From Pedobacter sp. Leaf194 (lineage in GTDB: Bacteria; Bacteroidota; Bacteroidia; Sphingobacteriales; Sphingobacteriaceae), in the NCBI RefSeq assembly GCF_001423945.1, contig NZ_LMPU01000008.1, positions 248,001 to 312,000 on the forward strand: a stretch of 64,000 bases of DNA, written 5' to 3'. Of the stretch, positions 53,457 through 62,965 are shown in pieces. Both the position numbers and the translations under genes were made by a program. The first letter of the stretch is position 1, and each line of letters starts with the position of its first letter. The notes below the pieces were generated by a model that searched no databases, had not been told where the DNA came from, and was given only the letters and a program-made list of their open reading frames with translations.

Positions 53457-54551
53457 CTACGCAAGCTTATAAACCTTGCCGGGCAACGAAACGATAATGC
53501 CCTGCATTTCTAAAGTTAAAATAACAATTGCCAATTTACTTTGCTGAACATTTATCTCAACTGCAAGCTCATCAATCGCAAGTTGTCCTTTCTGTAGTGC
53601 CTCAACCACTTTCTGTTCATTAGTTGTTAAATTTATTTGTAATGTAGTTTGACTATGCTTCTTTTTTTCTTTCACCTCATCATCCCACCCCAAATAATAA
53701 ATCAAGTCGTTAGCATTATTGATAAGTCCCGCACGGTTAGTCTTAATCAAGAAATTGCAGCCTTCAGAAAATACATCATTTGTTCGGCCAGGAAAAGCGT
53801 AAACATCTTTGTTGTAAGAATTTGCAATCTCTGCAGTAATCAGGGCGCCACCCTTAATAGATGCTTCAACAACAATTGTGGCATCAGCAATGCCAGCAAT
53901 AATGCGGTTTCGTTGGGGGAAGTTCTGCCTGTCGGGGTTGGTTAGTGTTGGAAATTCTGAAAGGAGCCCTCCATTTAAAACCATTTTTTGGGAAACCGGC
54001 TTGTGAACCTGAGGATACAATCTATCCAGTCCGTGCCCCAGAACACCAACTGTGGTAATATCATTCGCGATACATTCTTTATGCGTAGCAACATCAATAC
54101 CGTAAGCTAAGCCACTAACAATTAAAACGTTGTATGGCGCTAAAACCTGGCAAAGTTGTTTACAAAGATTCCGGCCATATTCCGTCGCATTCCTGGTTCC
54201 GACGATGCTAATAATGCGCTGGCGGTTCAAATCTGCTTCCCCGTTGAAATAAAGAAGTATTGGCGAATCGAAACAATTCTTCAGGCGCTTTGGATATTGC
54301 TCATCAGAAAAGAAAAGGACGTCTATTCCATGTTTTTCGACAAATAAAAGTTCCTCCCCGGCCCTTTTTAAGGCATCGGTTTTTAAAATGGCCTCAACAG
54401 TTTTTTCCCCAATGCCAGGGATTTGTAGTAACTGCTTTCTGGTGGCAGAAAAAATGGCTTCTGCACTGCCGCAATAAGCCAGCAGGTTTTTGGCACTTAC
54501 CGGACCAACAGATTTTATGAAAGTTAAGGCAATTTTATGGAGCGTACTCAT
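53457..54551 (-). CDS. dprA: DNA-protecting protein DprA
   Basis: Starts at ATG 54551 (a TTG precedes it). The 364-residue protein has a helix-hairpin-helix lead (LLQIPGIGEKTVEAIL), the Rossmann core (SIVGTRNATEYGRN, IVSGLAYGIDVATH, NFPQRNRIIAGI) and a C-terminal winged helix (about 300-364). DprA loads RecA on incoming single strands in natural transformation. 58 bases before it is a small gene on the same strand. Confidence 0.95.
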   Translation of the reverse strand: MSTLHKIALTFIKSVGPVSAKNLLAYCGSAEAIFSATRKQLLQIPGIGEKTVEAILKTDALKRAGEELLFVEKHGIDVLFFSDEQYPKRLKNCFDSPILLYFNGEADLNRQRIISIVGTRNATEYGRNLCKQLCQVLAPYNVLIVSGLAYGIDVATHKECIANDITTVGVLGHGLDRLYPQVHKPVSQKMVLNGGLLSEFPTLTNPDRQNFPQRNRIIAGIADATIVVEASIKGGALITAEIANSYNKDVYAFPGRTNDVFSEGCNFLIKTNRAGLINNANDLIYYLGWDDEVKEKKKHSQTTLQINLTTNEQKVVEALQKGQLAIDELAVEINVQQSKLAIVILTLEMQGIIVSLPGKVYKLA

Positions 54552-54608
54552 CAAATTTTAGGCTAAGGTTAATAAATTCGGGATGATTTATTTCCTTAAA
54601 AACGCAAC

Positions 54609-54875
54609 CTAAAAATCGATATCTATTAAACTAGTAATTGGAATATGGATATTATTTTTGAGTTGAATGTACTTTTCTGTAACCGCCCATACAGTCGTGT
54701 CAACACGTTTTGGGCCAATTGTAGTGTTAAAAGTGATCACTGCTTTAGCCTTGAATTCGTTTCCAAGTCGTTGGGCTTCATCAAGTTTTGTTCTGAGTTC
54801 TAAACTATGGTCTTCCTTTGCGTTGATAATATTTAAGTAGCTTATATGTTCCTTTTCGACAATTTCTATTGGCAT
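54609..54875 (-). CDS. Small protein of unknown function
   Basis: An 88-residue soluble protein (VEKEHISYLNIINAKEDHSL, then VITFNTTIGPKRVDTTVW, ending SLIDIDF). Mixed alpha/beta text, no motif recognised. It lies upstream of dprA on the same strand, so it might share its transcript. Confidence 0.65.
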   Translation of the reverse strand: MPIEIVEKEHISYLNIINAKEDHSLELRTKLDEAQRLGNEFKAKAVITFNTTIGPKRVDTTVWAVTEKYIQLKNNIHIPITSLIDIDF

Positions 54876-54972
54876 GATATCTCTTTAACGATTAATGTTA
54901 AACAAGCTTATCGAAATTTTAGAAAAAAAACAACTCACAGAACAGATTTTGTAAAATACTGACATAAAAAAA

Positions 54973-54995
54973 GCCGGTAGTAGTTAGCTACCGGC
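54973..54995 (-). terminator. Terminator after the S41 lipoprotein gene
   Basis: GCCGGTAG and CTACCGGC pair; on the minus strand the hairpin is followed by seven T. It lies 18 bases past the stop codon at 55014. Confidence 0.85.
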
Positions 54996-55013
54996 CTAAA
55001 CTAATTATTTGGT

Positions 55014-56507
55014 TTACTTATTTAATTTCAATTTTCTGGTTTCAACCATTCCTTTAAATTCATGATCCATTTTCCCTGTTAAATCATCAACCTGGGTTCT
55101 TGACAAACCGGTTGTGCTACTCAGTGTATTATCTTTTAAGTAAGACGTAAAAACACCGTTTGCAGAATAATTTAAAGCCTGGGCCAAAAGTCTTTCAGAT
55201 GGGTCGCCGAAGTCTTTCGTAACGTCATCAGCAATATCTTTATCAACGGTCATGCCATCGAAATAGTCGCCTTGATTCAACTGATTTTTGGTTTGAAACT
55301 GTGGAATGTATAAATCGCTTTTGTCGATATGAATGGAGAAGAAACCTACCGGTTTGCCATAAGTCTTCTTACCTATTAATTTAACATCCATAACCGGTTT
55401 TAGGTTATTAATCAGTAATTCACTCGCCGAAGCTGTAGAAGCGGTTACGATAAAATACACTCTCGATAAGTTGTTAAGTGTTCCACGCTTTGCGAAAACT
55501 TCCTGGTTGCCGGCAGCAGCAGTTGGTTTATATGAATAATCGAAATATGAATACAGCCTTGTTACACCATCATTGCCTTTAGCATAAAATTTTTGGTTTT
55601 GAAGAATTGTCGCATTTCCATCCTGCATGGATTGAGTCCAATACGTGGTATACATTACCTTTCCATTCTGATTAACCGGTGCAACTAAATTTGTAAAAGC
55701 TTCTGATGTACCAACAGAACCCCCACCGTTATATCGCAAATCAACTACTAATTCCGTTACCCCATCTGCAGCGAACTTTGTAAAAGCGGCATCTAGCAAC
55801 GACGTAGAATTTGTTGTAAAGCTGTTGAATACAATATAACCAACCTTTTTAGCACCTACTGTGTAAGTATTTGTGAACAGAATCGGATTGATGTTGTAGG
55901 AAGCACGTGTAACAACGACATCCTGAGATGTTCCATCAGGTTTTACTACCGTTAAAGAGACTGTAGCTGCACTGCCGAAAATCGCATCAACTATTGAATT
56001 AATTGCCGCATCGGAAGTGTTAATGTTGGTGCTACCATTAATCTTTGTAATCTGATAACCCCTCTTTAAACCCTGTGTAGCAGCTGGTGAAGTTGCATAA
56101 ACATATTTAATCCTTAAATCGTTAGCTGAGTTAAAGAAAATCGAAAATCCAAAATCGCCGCTTACCCCGCCTAATTGAGTAGCAACGGTTCCATTATCAA
56201 TAAAAGAGTATTTGTCTTTTCCACCTGTAGATGGCAATGCCTTTATAGCAGCTAAAATAGCGTCGTTAGAATTATACTGTCGCGGGTTAAAAGATGCATA
56301 ACTCGGCATGCCCGTATTCCAGAAGTAGGTTTGCTGGGCATATAAATAAATTGAATCTTTGGTTAATTCATCTCTGGTGCCCGGACTTGCAGGACTAGTG
56401 CTTGCACCATCTGGATTAACTGAAGATTTTTTACATGCTGTTGCAAACCCAAGCAAAGCAATCAAAGTGCACAATAATAACTTTTGCGCTCTAAACTTTT
56501 TAATCAT
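55014..56507 (-). CDS. S41-family peptidase lipoprotein
   Basis: A 497-residue lipoprotein (LLGFATACKKSS, lipobox Cys25). It has an N-terminal helical part, a PDZ-like region (GDFGFSIFFNSANDLRIKYV, PAATQGLKRGYQITKINGS) and the catalytic part: LVVDLRYNGGGSVGTSEAF, IVTASTASASELLINNLKP with the nucleophile Ser, and GKKTYGKPVGFF for the Lys. It is anchored in the envelope and cleaves proteins or peptides there. Unlike the S41 protein at 25270, the PDZ is present. Confidence 0.9.
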   Translation of the reverse strand: MIKKFRAQKLLLCTLIALLGFATACKKSSVNPDGASTSPASPGTRDELTKDSIYLYAQQTYFWNTGMPSYASFNPRQYNSNDAILAAIKALPSTGGKDKYSFIDNGTVATQLGGVSGDFGFSIFFNSANDLRIKYVYATSPAATQGLKRGYQITKINGSTNINTSDAAINSIVDAIFGSAATVSLTVVKPDGTSQDVVVTRASYNINPILFTNTYTVGAKKVGYIVFNSFTTNSTSLLDAAFTKFAADGVTELVVDLRYNGGGSVGTSEAFTNLVAPVNQNGKVMYTTYWTQSMQDGNATILQNQKFYAKGNDGVTRLYSYFDYSYKPTAAAGNQEVFAKRGTLNNLSRVYFIVTASTASASELLINNLKPVMDVKLIGKKTYGKPVGFFSIHIDKSDLYIPQFQTKNQLNQGDYFDGMTVDKDIADDVTKDFGDPSERLLAQALNYSANGVFTSYLKDNTLSSTTGLSRTQVDDLTGKMDHEFKGMVETRKLKLNK

Positions 56508-56509
56508 AT

Positions 56510-57118
56510 TTATTTGTAAATTTCTAGTGACACAATATACGGCAAATTAATTAATTTAGATTGTTGCTCATCAAATTTATTTGCACCAACAACTAACGCG
56601 TCCTTTACCAATAAATTGTTGTTGTTTAGGATGTTCTGAAAAATTTCTGCTTTCGTTTGATTGAGTTCATCTGCAAAGTAAACGGTAAGGTATTTTTCCA
56701 AGCCATTCCACTCTGTTTGCTTAATTTTGTTCAATTGTTGTTCCGGATCGCCCGCTGTTACTATGGCAATTTGTTTTCTGTTAACCACAAGTTCCTGCAG
56801 AAACAAGAGCATATTTTTATACAGTAATAACTTCAACGGCAGGCGGGCATTTTTGTGCAGCAGGTCGAAGTTATGTTTGTAAGTATTGGAAAGCTCAAAT
56901 TGTTGGGCAGTCTTTTCAAAAAGGTTGTTTGCCCCCGCGTTTTTATACTCGAGCCGCATAAAATCTAAAATTGATTGTGCGTTTTTTTGTTCGCTGTACT
57001 CCATAAATTGAGCAAACAAGTAATATACCTGCAACAGATAATCTTTTGATGGAAACAAAACGTCTTCAAGCTCAAAAAATACGATTTGTTTATCTTTAGC
57101 AAACTGATATGAATCCAT
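56510..57118 (-). CDS. HAD-superfamily hydrolase-like protein
   Basis: A 202-residue protein with a HAD-like order: VFFELEDVLFPSKDYLLQVY (the first Asp of DxD is replaced by Glu: ELEDV), then IAIVTAGDPEQQLNKIKQ and DALVVGANKFDEQQSKL. The missing first Asp of motif I raises doubt about catalysis. It abuts the next gene (57121) with 2 bases between. Confidence 0.65.
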   Translation of the reverse strand: MDSYQFAKDKQIVFFELEDVLFPSKDYLLQVYYLFAQFMEYSEQKNAQSILDFMRLEYKNAGANNLFEKTAQQFELSNTYKHNFDLLHKNARLPLKLLLYKNMLLFLQELVVNRKQIAIVTAGDPEQQLNKIKQTEWNGLEKYLTVYFADELNQTKAEIFQNILNNNNLLVKDALVVGANKFDEQQSKLINLPYIVSLEIYK

Positions 57119-57120
57119 TA

Positions 57121-57597
57121 TTAAATGATAAAAAGTTTGGGTTCTTTAATACTATCCATCTTAAAAACACCGTTCAGCGTATCCGAATTGTTGAAATCAG
57201 GCCGCTCCGCTGATGAGAAAATACAATCGCCTTTTACGAAAACGCTAAAATCGTTGGTAGATTCATTTCCTGAGTCCAGAAACCTGTTCAAATCTTCAAA
57301 TGGCGGCAAAAGCACTTCAATTCCGTATTCACCAAAAAGAACCGCCGATTTGGCTATCGGTTCTATTTCAAAATGATGTAAAGGAATAATGCTGTCTATG
57401 GATTCGGTGATGCAAAAATTTAACAAAATGTGGGCTAGGCTGTCTGTATTAAGTATGCCTAAACTAGAAAACGCATAATTTTCTGTCAGCATTCCCGGCA
57501 CATCGCCATAATCTGCAAATAATATAAAGTGGCTGGGGAAAGCTTTTAATAGCTTTAACGCTTTAGCGTTGTTTCCGCCTGTGATGAGTATTTTCAA
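57121..57597 (-). CDS. Small nucleotide-binding-like protein of unknown function
   Basis: A 158-residue protein that starts with a Rossmann-like KILITGGNNAKALKLLKAF and goes on like the N-terminal part of ATP-grasp/CarB-type enzymes (SIIPLHHFEIEPIAKSAVLF), without the ATP-grasp part. It begins at TTG 57597, as no in-frame ATG precedes the fold. It is probably co-transcribed with the HAD gene. Confidence 0.6.
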   Translation of the reverse strand: MKILITGGNNAKALKLLKAFPSHFILFADYGDVPGMLTENYAFSSLGILNTDSLAHILLNFCITESIDSIIPLHHFEIEPIAKSAVLFGEYGIEVLLPPFEDLNRFLDSGNESTNDFSVFVKGDCIFSSAERPDFNNSDTLNGVFKMDSIKEPKLFII

Positions 57598-57670
57598 AAA
57601 ATTTTTTTTAATAGATTATCAGGAAAGGATTTTAAAAAATGTTCTGCCAGCTATTTTATCAATTCTTGAT

Positions 57671-58321
57671 TTAAACGATTAGCCCATCTTTCATAGTCAC
57701 AATTCTGTCGCTGGTTTTCGCCAGGTGCTCATTGTGCGTGACAATTACAAAAGTTTGTTGGAAGTTATCACGCAGGTTAACAAAAAGCTGGTGGAGTGCC
57801 GCCGCGTTTTCCGAATCTAAATTTCCCGAAGGTTCATCGGCAAGAATTATTGAAGGATTATTGATTAAAGCTCTGGCAATGGCAACACGCTGTTGTTCGC
57901 CGCCCGATAGTTGATTGGGTTTGTGGTTTGCCCGGTCTTTTAAACCAAACAAATCAAGCAACTCAAGCGCCCTGGCTTCTGCCTGCTTCTTGTTCGTTTT
58001 GGCAATAAATGCCGGAATACAAATATTTTCAATTGCGCTAAACTCGGGGAGCAAATGATGAAACTGAAAAACGAAACCTATATTTTGGTTGCGGAAAGCG
58101 CTCAACATTTCACCGTTTAACTTGTTTATCACCGTTCCCTTAAGTTCCACAGTTCCGTCATCGGGTTTATCAAGCGTACCTAAAATATGCAGCAACGTAC
58201 TCTTCCCTGCACCAGAAGGACCAATAATACTAACAATTTCTCCTTTTTGCACCTCGAAATTTACACCCTTTAATATTTGTAAATTTCCATACGATTTTCT
58301 TAGTCCAGTAGCTTTTAGCAT
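57671..58321 (-). CDS. lolD: ABC transporter ATP-binding protein LolD
   Basis: A 216-residue ATPase: Walker [11 protein letters not shown]-loop, signature LSGGEQQR, Walker [16 protein letters not shown], switch His in VTHNEHLA. The LolD/MacB-type pattern points to a lipoprotein-release or similar envelope machine. No permease gene is next to it. Confidence 0.93.
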   Translation of the reverse strand: MLKATGLRKSYGNLQILKGVNFEVQKGEIVSIIGPSGAGKSTLLHILGTLDKPDDGTVELKGTVINKLNGEMLSAFRNQNIGFVFQFHHLLPEFSAIENICIPAFIAKTNKKQAEARALELLDLFGLKDRANHKPNQLSGGEQQRVAIARALINNPSIILADEPSGNLDSENAAALHQLFVNLRDNFQQTFVIVTHNEHLAKTSDRIVTMKDGLIV

Positions 58322-58465
58322 GGTTCAAATTTAATAAAAAAGCTTAACCAATACACAAGGGAAATTGTTTCCCGTAAAAAACCGCTTCTTTAAAAAGAAA
58401 TACTGTAATGCCATCGCCAGATAGAAAATAAAAATAAAATTTGTAAATATCATTTTCTTATCTAA

Positions 58466-58480
58466 CTTTGAAAAACAAAG
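58466..58480. promoter_or_regulatory. Palindromic operator-promoter before the membrane-protein gene
   Basis: TTG at 58441-58443, 19 bases, then TAACTTTG (58463-58470): a full Bacteroidota promoter. CTTTGAAAAACAAAG (58466-58480) is a palindrome overlapping its -7 box. A second such word is at 59443-59457. Confidence 0.6.
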
Positions 58481-58490
58481 CACTTTTAAA

Positions 58491-59126
58491 ATGAGCACTC
58501 AAGAAGAACAATTAGATGCATTGAAAGATATCAGACAAATGATGGATAGGTCTTCCCGATTTATTTCGTTAAGTGGTTTATCTGGTGTATTTGCAGGTGT
58601 AATTGCCTTGATAGGCGCTTATTTTGCCAATGAGGAGATAGAAAAGTTTTTAACCGGACGTGGTTACAGCATGGGTGTTCAGGGCGAAATTGATTTAGAA
58701 TATAACCTGATAAAGCTTGCGCTCATTATCCTGTTTGTAGCGTTGGCAGGCGGAATTCTATTTACCTACAGGCAGAGCCAGCGAAATAATTTACCCATTT
58801 GGGATAAAACTTCAAAATCTCTGATTGTAAATCTTTTCTTCCCTGTTGTAACGGGCGGTTTGTTTATCTTCGCATTGTTGTTTAACCACCCAAATACTTA
58901 CAGCATAATTGCACCAACCTGTTTAATATTTTACGGATTGGGACTTATCAATGCAAGTAAATATACCTACAGCGATATTCGGTACCTGGGCTACCTGGAA
59001 GTTTTATTAGGCTTAATCTGCATGTTTAATGTAGGTTACGGACTAATTTTCTGGGCGATTGGTTTTGGCGCTTTACACGTTGTTTATGGTCTTTTAATGT
59101 ATTTTAAATACGAAAGAGCCAAATAG
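58491..59126 (+). CDS. Membrane protein of unknown function, paired with a winged-helix regulator
   Basis: A 211-residue protein: a short acidic lead (TQEEQLDALKDIRQMMDRSS) then about five hydrophobic helices. Family unknown to me. Its stop abuts the ATG of the regulator gene, so they are one unit. Confidence 0.75.
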   Translation: MSTQEEQLDALKDIRQMMDRSSRFISLSGLSGVFAGVIALIGAYFANEEIEKFLTGRGYSMGVQGEIDLEYNLIKLALIILFVALAGGILFTYRQSQRNNLPIWDKTSKSLIVNLFFPVVTGGLFIFALLFNHPNTYSIIAPTCLIFYGLGLINASKYTYSDIRYLGYLEVLLGLICMFNVGYGLIFWAIGFGALHVVYGLLMYFKYERAK

Positions 59127-59423
59127 ATGAAAAACCCGATAGCAGATTTAAATAAAATATTCGACAGCCGGATTCGGCTGGGTGTAATGTCTGTACTTGT
59201 GGTGAATAATGAGATTGCCTTTAACGATTTAAAGCAAATGCTTGAACTAACTGATGGTAACCTGGCATCGCACCTAAATACACTAGAGCAGGCCGAATTT
59301 ATCAAAGTACACAAAGGCTTCATCGGCCGAAAAACCAGTACAACCTACTCTATTACCGATTTAGGAAAACAGGCTTTTAAAGCGCACCTTGATGCACTTG
59401 AAAAAATGATTAAAAAACTATAA
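59127..59423 (+). CDS. Winged-helix transcriptional regulator
   Basis: A 98-residue MarR/ArsR-like DNA-binding protein: FDSRIRLGVMSVLVVNNEIA, FNDLKQMLELTDGNLASHLN (recognition helix) and TTYSITDLGKQAFKAHL (wing and end). No sensory domain is attached, so membrane partners may supply the signal. It likely binds the CTTTG-N5-CAAAG words beside the cluster. Confidence 0.85.
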   Translation: MKNPIADLNKIFDSRIRLGVMSVLVVNNEIAFNDLKQMLELTDGNLASHLNTLEQAEFIKVHKGFIGRKTSTTYSITDLGKQAFKAHLDALEKMIKKL

Positions 59424-59442
59424 AATTTTTTTTGATAATATA

Positions 59443-59457
59443 CTTTGAAATACAAAG
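59443..59457. promoter_or_regulatory. Second operator-like palindrome
   Basis: CTTTGAAATACAAAG, followed by CACTTTTAAA just as in the first copy; it overlaps a near-match to the -7 box, 20 bases before the ATG at 59477. Confidence 0.55.
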
Positions 59458-59476
59458 CACTTTTAAACTAATAAAA

Positions 59477-61042
59477 ATGAAAAATAAATCTAATTTCCTC
59501 ATCCTTTCCGCAATAATCGGAGGACTGCTCTTTAGCTTGTTATTTTGGCAGGAAAGATTGGCCCTTAACCTGCTTATTTACAGCATTTACTTAATCGGGA
59601 TAACATATCTTAATCCAGATGTTGTTAAGGGTAAAAAGCTTTACATTTTTGCATTTGCACATCTTTTTTCTGCGGTTTTGGTTGTGGTAAACAATTCAGC
59701 ATTAACACAGGTTTCGTACTATATAAGTCTGCTTGTTTGTGTAGGTTTTAGCCATCACCAAAAATTAAGGACTGTTTTTATGGCCATTATGGCGGCAATT
59801 CTGCAAATGTTTACTGCACCTTTTAACGTTTTAAGGAATTTAAGCGCAATTAGCGTTGGAAATTTCAACTTAAAACCGGCTTTCAAAATTGTTAAGTATG
59901 TTTTTATTCCTGCCGTTATTGTGGTGGTATTTGCTTGCTTATATTCGGCTGCAAGCAGTGTATTTGCCCATTATGCTGAGGCAGCACTGATTAATATTGG
60001 CGATTTTTTTGAGCATGTTTTCGGCTTCATTTTTGAAGATTTAAGCTTCGGCCGGTTTATGCACTTCTGCTTTGGCTTGGCGGTAACAGCCGGCCTACTA
60101 ATCGCGTTTTTTGATAAAAGCCTGCAAGAAATTGAAATTAAATGCAAAGAGCAACTGGTACGAATTAGAAACCGTGCAAACCAAAAAACCCTTTGGTTTG
60201 AAGCCGCAAAGGTTTTTAGTGGCAGCTTGTTAACTAAAAAGCTGGCGTTAAAAACTGAATTTATTATTGGGCTAATCTCATTCGCCGCTTTAAATTTACT
60301 ATTGCTCTTTTTAAATTTAATTGATATTACAACCCTTTGGTTCGGTTATAAACCTGTAGGCAATTTCTCTGCAGATTTGCATGATGGCACAAATTCGTTA
60401 ATTTTCAGTATTGCTTTGGCCATGGCAATTATTATCTACTTTTTTAGGGGAAACCTAAATTTTTACAGCAAAAACAAAACATTGCAACTCCTCGCCTTCG
60501 CCTGGATGATACAAAATGCGATTTTGGTTATCTCTGTTTTAATTAGAGCTGGCTATTACATCGAATTTTACGGGCTAACCTACAAACGAATTGGGGTTTG
60601 CATATTTTCATTACTCTGCATTATTGGTTTAGCTAGTGTTTACATTAAGGTTGCTAAACAAAAAACGTTCTTTTATTTGGTTAAGGTTAATGGTACAATA
60701 TGGTTTGTGTTGCTGCTTGCTTTTAGTATAATCAACTGGGATATTTTTATTGTAAAATATAACCTTTCACATGCCGAATCCATCTCAGTTGATGCCGATT
60801 ATTTGCTCTCATTATCAGACAAAACATTGCCGGTTCTAGATAAAAACAGAATGAAACTGCAGCATACAGAATCGAGAAGCGATTATGGGATGGAAATTGC
60901 CAAACCAGCAACACTTTTGGCAAATCAAAGTAAACTGAACCAACGGATTGGCTTTTTTAAAGAGCGTTACCAACAAGTAACCTGGGTATCATGGAATCTG
61001 CAGGATTGGAATACAGCGCAGTATTTTAACATTAACAAATAA
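59477..61042 (+). CDS. DUF4153/DUF4173-like polytopic membrane protein
   Basis: The start is ATG 59477 (MKNKSNFLILSAIIGGLLFS); an earlier in-frame ATG at 59432 lies in the operator. The 521-residue product has about eleven hydrophobic helices and a hydrophilic C-terminal end with SLSDKTLPVLDKNRMKL. Such DUF4153/DUF4173 proteins occur with small winged-helix regulators in Bacteroidota; function unknown. Confidence 0.78.
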   Translation: MKNKSNFLILSAIIGGLLFSLLFWQERLALNLLIYSIYLIGITYLNPDVVKGKKLYIFAFAHLFSAVLVVVNNSALTQVSYYISLLVCVGFSHHQKLRTVFMAIMAAILQMFTAPFNVLRNLSAISVGNFNLKPAFKIVKYVFIPAVIVVVFACLYSAASSVFAHYAEAALINIGDFFEHVFGFIFEDLSFGRFMHFCFGLAVTAGLLIAFFDKSLQEIEIKCKEQLVRIRNRANQKTLWFEAAKVFSGSLLTKKLALKTEFIIGLISFAALNLLLLFLNLIDITTLWFGYKPVGNFSADLHDGTNSLIFSIALAMAIIIYFFRGNLNFYSKNKTLQLLAFAWMIQNAILVISVLIRAGYYIEFYGLTYKRIGVCIFSLLCIIGLASVYIKVAKQKTFFYLVKVNGTIWFVLLLAFSIINWDIFIVKYNLSHAESISVDADYLLSLSDKTLPVLDKNRMKLQHTESRSDYGMEIAKPATLLANQSKLNQRIGFFKERYQQVTWVSWNLQDWNTAQYFNINK

Positions 61043-61085
61043 AAAAACAACATAATCATAAAAACAAATATTAACTTTTAACATC

Positions 61086-61394
61086 ATGAAAAATCAATTA
61101 GAAATCAATTCATCAAAACTGAGAGTAACCATCATTTTTGTCGTTACTGCATTAATCTTAAGCATTCCGTTAATCGCAATGCAATTTACCAACGAAGTAA
61201 ACTGGGATTTTAAAGATTTTATTGCAGCCGGAATCCTCTTGTTAAGTGCGGGTTTCGCAATCGAATTTGTAATTCGCAAGGTACATACAGGCACTTTGAG
61301 AACGGTTTTATTTCTAGTGATTCTACTGGCGTTGTTTTTAATATGGGCAGAAATGGCTGTAGGTATTTTCGGTTCGCCAATTGCAGGAAGCTAA
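61086..61394 (+). CDS. Small membrane protein
   Basis: A 102-residue protein with three hydrophobic helices (VTIIFVVTALILSIPLIAMQ, FIAAGILLLSAGFAIEFVIR, TVLFLVILLALFLIWAEMAV). Not assigned to a family. It follows the polytopic protein and probably belongs to the same transcript. Confidence 0.7.
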   Translation: MKNQLEINSSKLRVTIIFVVTALILSIPLIAMQFTNEVNWDFKDFIAAGILLLSAGFAIEFVIRKVHTGTLRTVLFLVILLALFLIWAEMAVGIFGSPIAGS

Positions 61395-61449
61395 TATTAG
61401 CTAAATGAGGGAAATTGGTTTGCCAGGGCGTACAAACTTCAAAAATAAA

Positions 61450-61502
61450 CCCGATAGTATGGATGCCGATTTTTTCTATCGGCAGGAAGGATAGCGGGAC
61501 TG
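61450..61502 (+). repeat. Structured intergenic repeat, copy B
   Basis: CCCGATAGTATGGATGCCGA ... ATCGGC ... AGCGGGACTG. Outer arms CCCG/CGGG and inner arms GCCGAT/ATCGGC differ in bases from copy A but pair equally well. Confidence 0.7.
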
Positions 61503-61557
61503 CTTTTACCGATAAACACAAAACGTTCATTTTCTAGAAAAAATCGGTGATTTCTAT

Positions 61558-61587
61558 TTGTTTAAAGGCTTTGAAATTGTAGCTTTG
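61558..61587 (+). promoter_or_regulatory. sucC promoter
   Basis: TTG (61558-61560), 19 bases, TAGCTTTG (61580-61587): matches the Bacteroidota sigma-factor consensus in both elements and spacing; it ends 17 bases before ATG 61605. Confidence 0.75.
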
Positions 61588-61604
61588 GGCAAATTTTGTA
61601 GCAA

Positions 61605-62804
61605 ATGAATATTCACGAATACCAGGGTAAACAAATATTAAAAAGTTTCGGTGTTAACGTTCAAGAAGGAATTGTTGCCGATACTCCAGAGCAGGCTGTA
61701 GAGGCTGCAAAGCAATTAAAAACTGATTATAACTCTGATTGGGTTGTAATTAAGGCTCAAATCCACGCTGGTGGCCGCGGTAAAGGTGGTGGTGTTAAAT
61801 TAGCCAAAAACCTTGATGAAGTTAAGCAACGTGCTACCGATATTATTGGTATGCAACTAGTTACACCTCAAACCGGACCTGAAGGTAAATTAGTGAGTAA
61901 AGTTTTGGTTGCACAGGATGTGTATTATCCGGGAGCATCTGAAACTAAGGAATTTTACATTTCTGTTTTGTTGGATCGTGCTGCCGGCCGTAACATCATC
62001 ATGTACAGTACCGAAGGTGGTATGGATATTGAAGAAGTTGCTGAGCATACGCCGCACTTAATTTTCAAAGAAGAAATAGATCCTAAAGTTGGCTTACAAG
62101 GTTTCCAGGCCCGTAAAATTGCTTTCAATTTAGGTGTTAGTGGTGCTGCGCACAAAGAAATGGTGAAGTTTGTAACTGCCTTGTACAAAGCATACGAAGC
62201 AACTGATTCTTCAATGTTCGAAATTAATCCCGTTTTAAAAACATCTGATGATAAAGTTATCGCTGTTGATGCGAAAGTTAATTTAGATGAAAACGCCTTA
62301 TTCCGTCACGCTGATTACGCTGCAATGCGTGATGTTACGGAAGAAGATCCAATGGAAGTTGAAGCAAGCGCAAGTAATTTAAACTTCGTTAACCTTGATG
62401 GAAACGTTGGTTGTATGGTTAATGGCGCTGGTTTAGCAATGGCCACAATGGATATTATTAAATTAGCTGGTGGCGAGCCTGCTAACTTTTTAGACGTTGG
62501 TGGAACTGCAAATGCACAAACCGTTAAAGCGGCTTTCAACATCATTTTAAAAGACCCTAACGTTAAAGCCATCTTAATAAATATTTTTGGCGGTATTGTT
62601 CGTTGCGACCGTGTTGCCCAAGGTGTTATCGATGCTTACAACGAAATCGGCAATATCCCTGTGCCAATTATCTGTCGTTTACAAGGCACAAACGCAGAAG
62701 AAGCTAAGAAATTAATTGACGAATCAGGCCTTAAAGTTTATTCGGCAATTGCATTAAAAGAGGCAGCCGATTTAGTAACTAAAGTATTGGCCGGACAAGC
62801 ATAG
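61605..62804 (+). CDS. sucC: Succinate-CoA ligase, beta subunit
   Basis: A 399-residue ATP-grasp enzyme of the citric acid cycle. Motifs: MNIHEYQGKQILKSFGV, AQIHAGGRGKGGGVKLA, FEINPVLKTSDDKVIAVDAK and NIFGGIVRCDRVAQGVI. It needs the alpha subunit SucD, which is not adjacent. It has its own promoter and a terminator. Confidence 0.96.
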   Translation: MNIHEYQGKQILKSFGVNVQEGIVADTPEQAVEAAKQLKTDYNSDWVVIKAQIHAGGRGKGGGVKLAKNLDEVKQRATDIIGMQLVTPQTGPEGKLVSKVLVAQDVYYPGASETKEFYISVLLDRAAGRNIIMYSTEGGMDIEEVAEHTPHLIFKEEIDPKVGLQGFQARKIAFNLGVSGAAHKEMVKFVTALYKAYEATDSSMFEINPVLKTSDDKVIAVDAKVNLDENALFRHADYAAMRDVTEEDPMEVEASASNLNFVNLDGNVGCMVNGAGLAMATMDIIKLAGGEPANFLDVGGTANAQTVKAAFNIILKDPNVKAILINIFGGIVRCDRVAQGVIDAYNEIGNIPVPIICRLQGTNAEEAKKLIDESGLKVYSAIALKEAADLVTKVLAGQA

Positions 62805-62835
62805 CTTAAGCTTAAAGCAGAAATTATAAAGTATA

Positions 62836-62869
62836 AAAACCTTTCAGTGCGAACTGGAAGGTTTTTTTG
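62836..62869 (+). terminator. Intrinsic terminator after sucC
   Basis: AAAAACCTT and AAGGTTTTT with inner CAG/CTG form the stem around a short loop, followed by a T-run on the plus strand. Confidence 0.82.
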
Positions 62870-62965
62870 TTTAGTTAGCGCACCGCAGGTTTTGTTATGC
62901 TGTGGAATATTAGCCCCAATTCCTATTATCTGAAAAGCAGGTTCCTGTGTGCTTCGGTTTCGATA

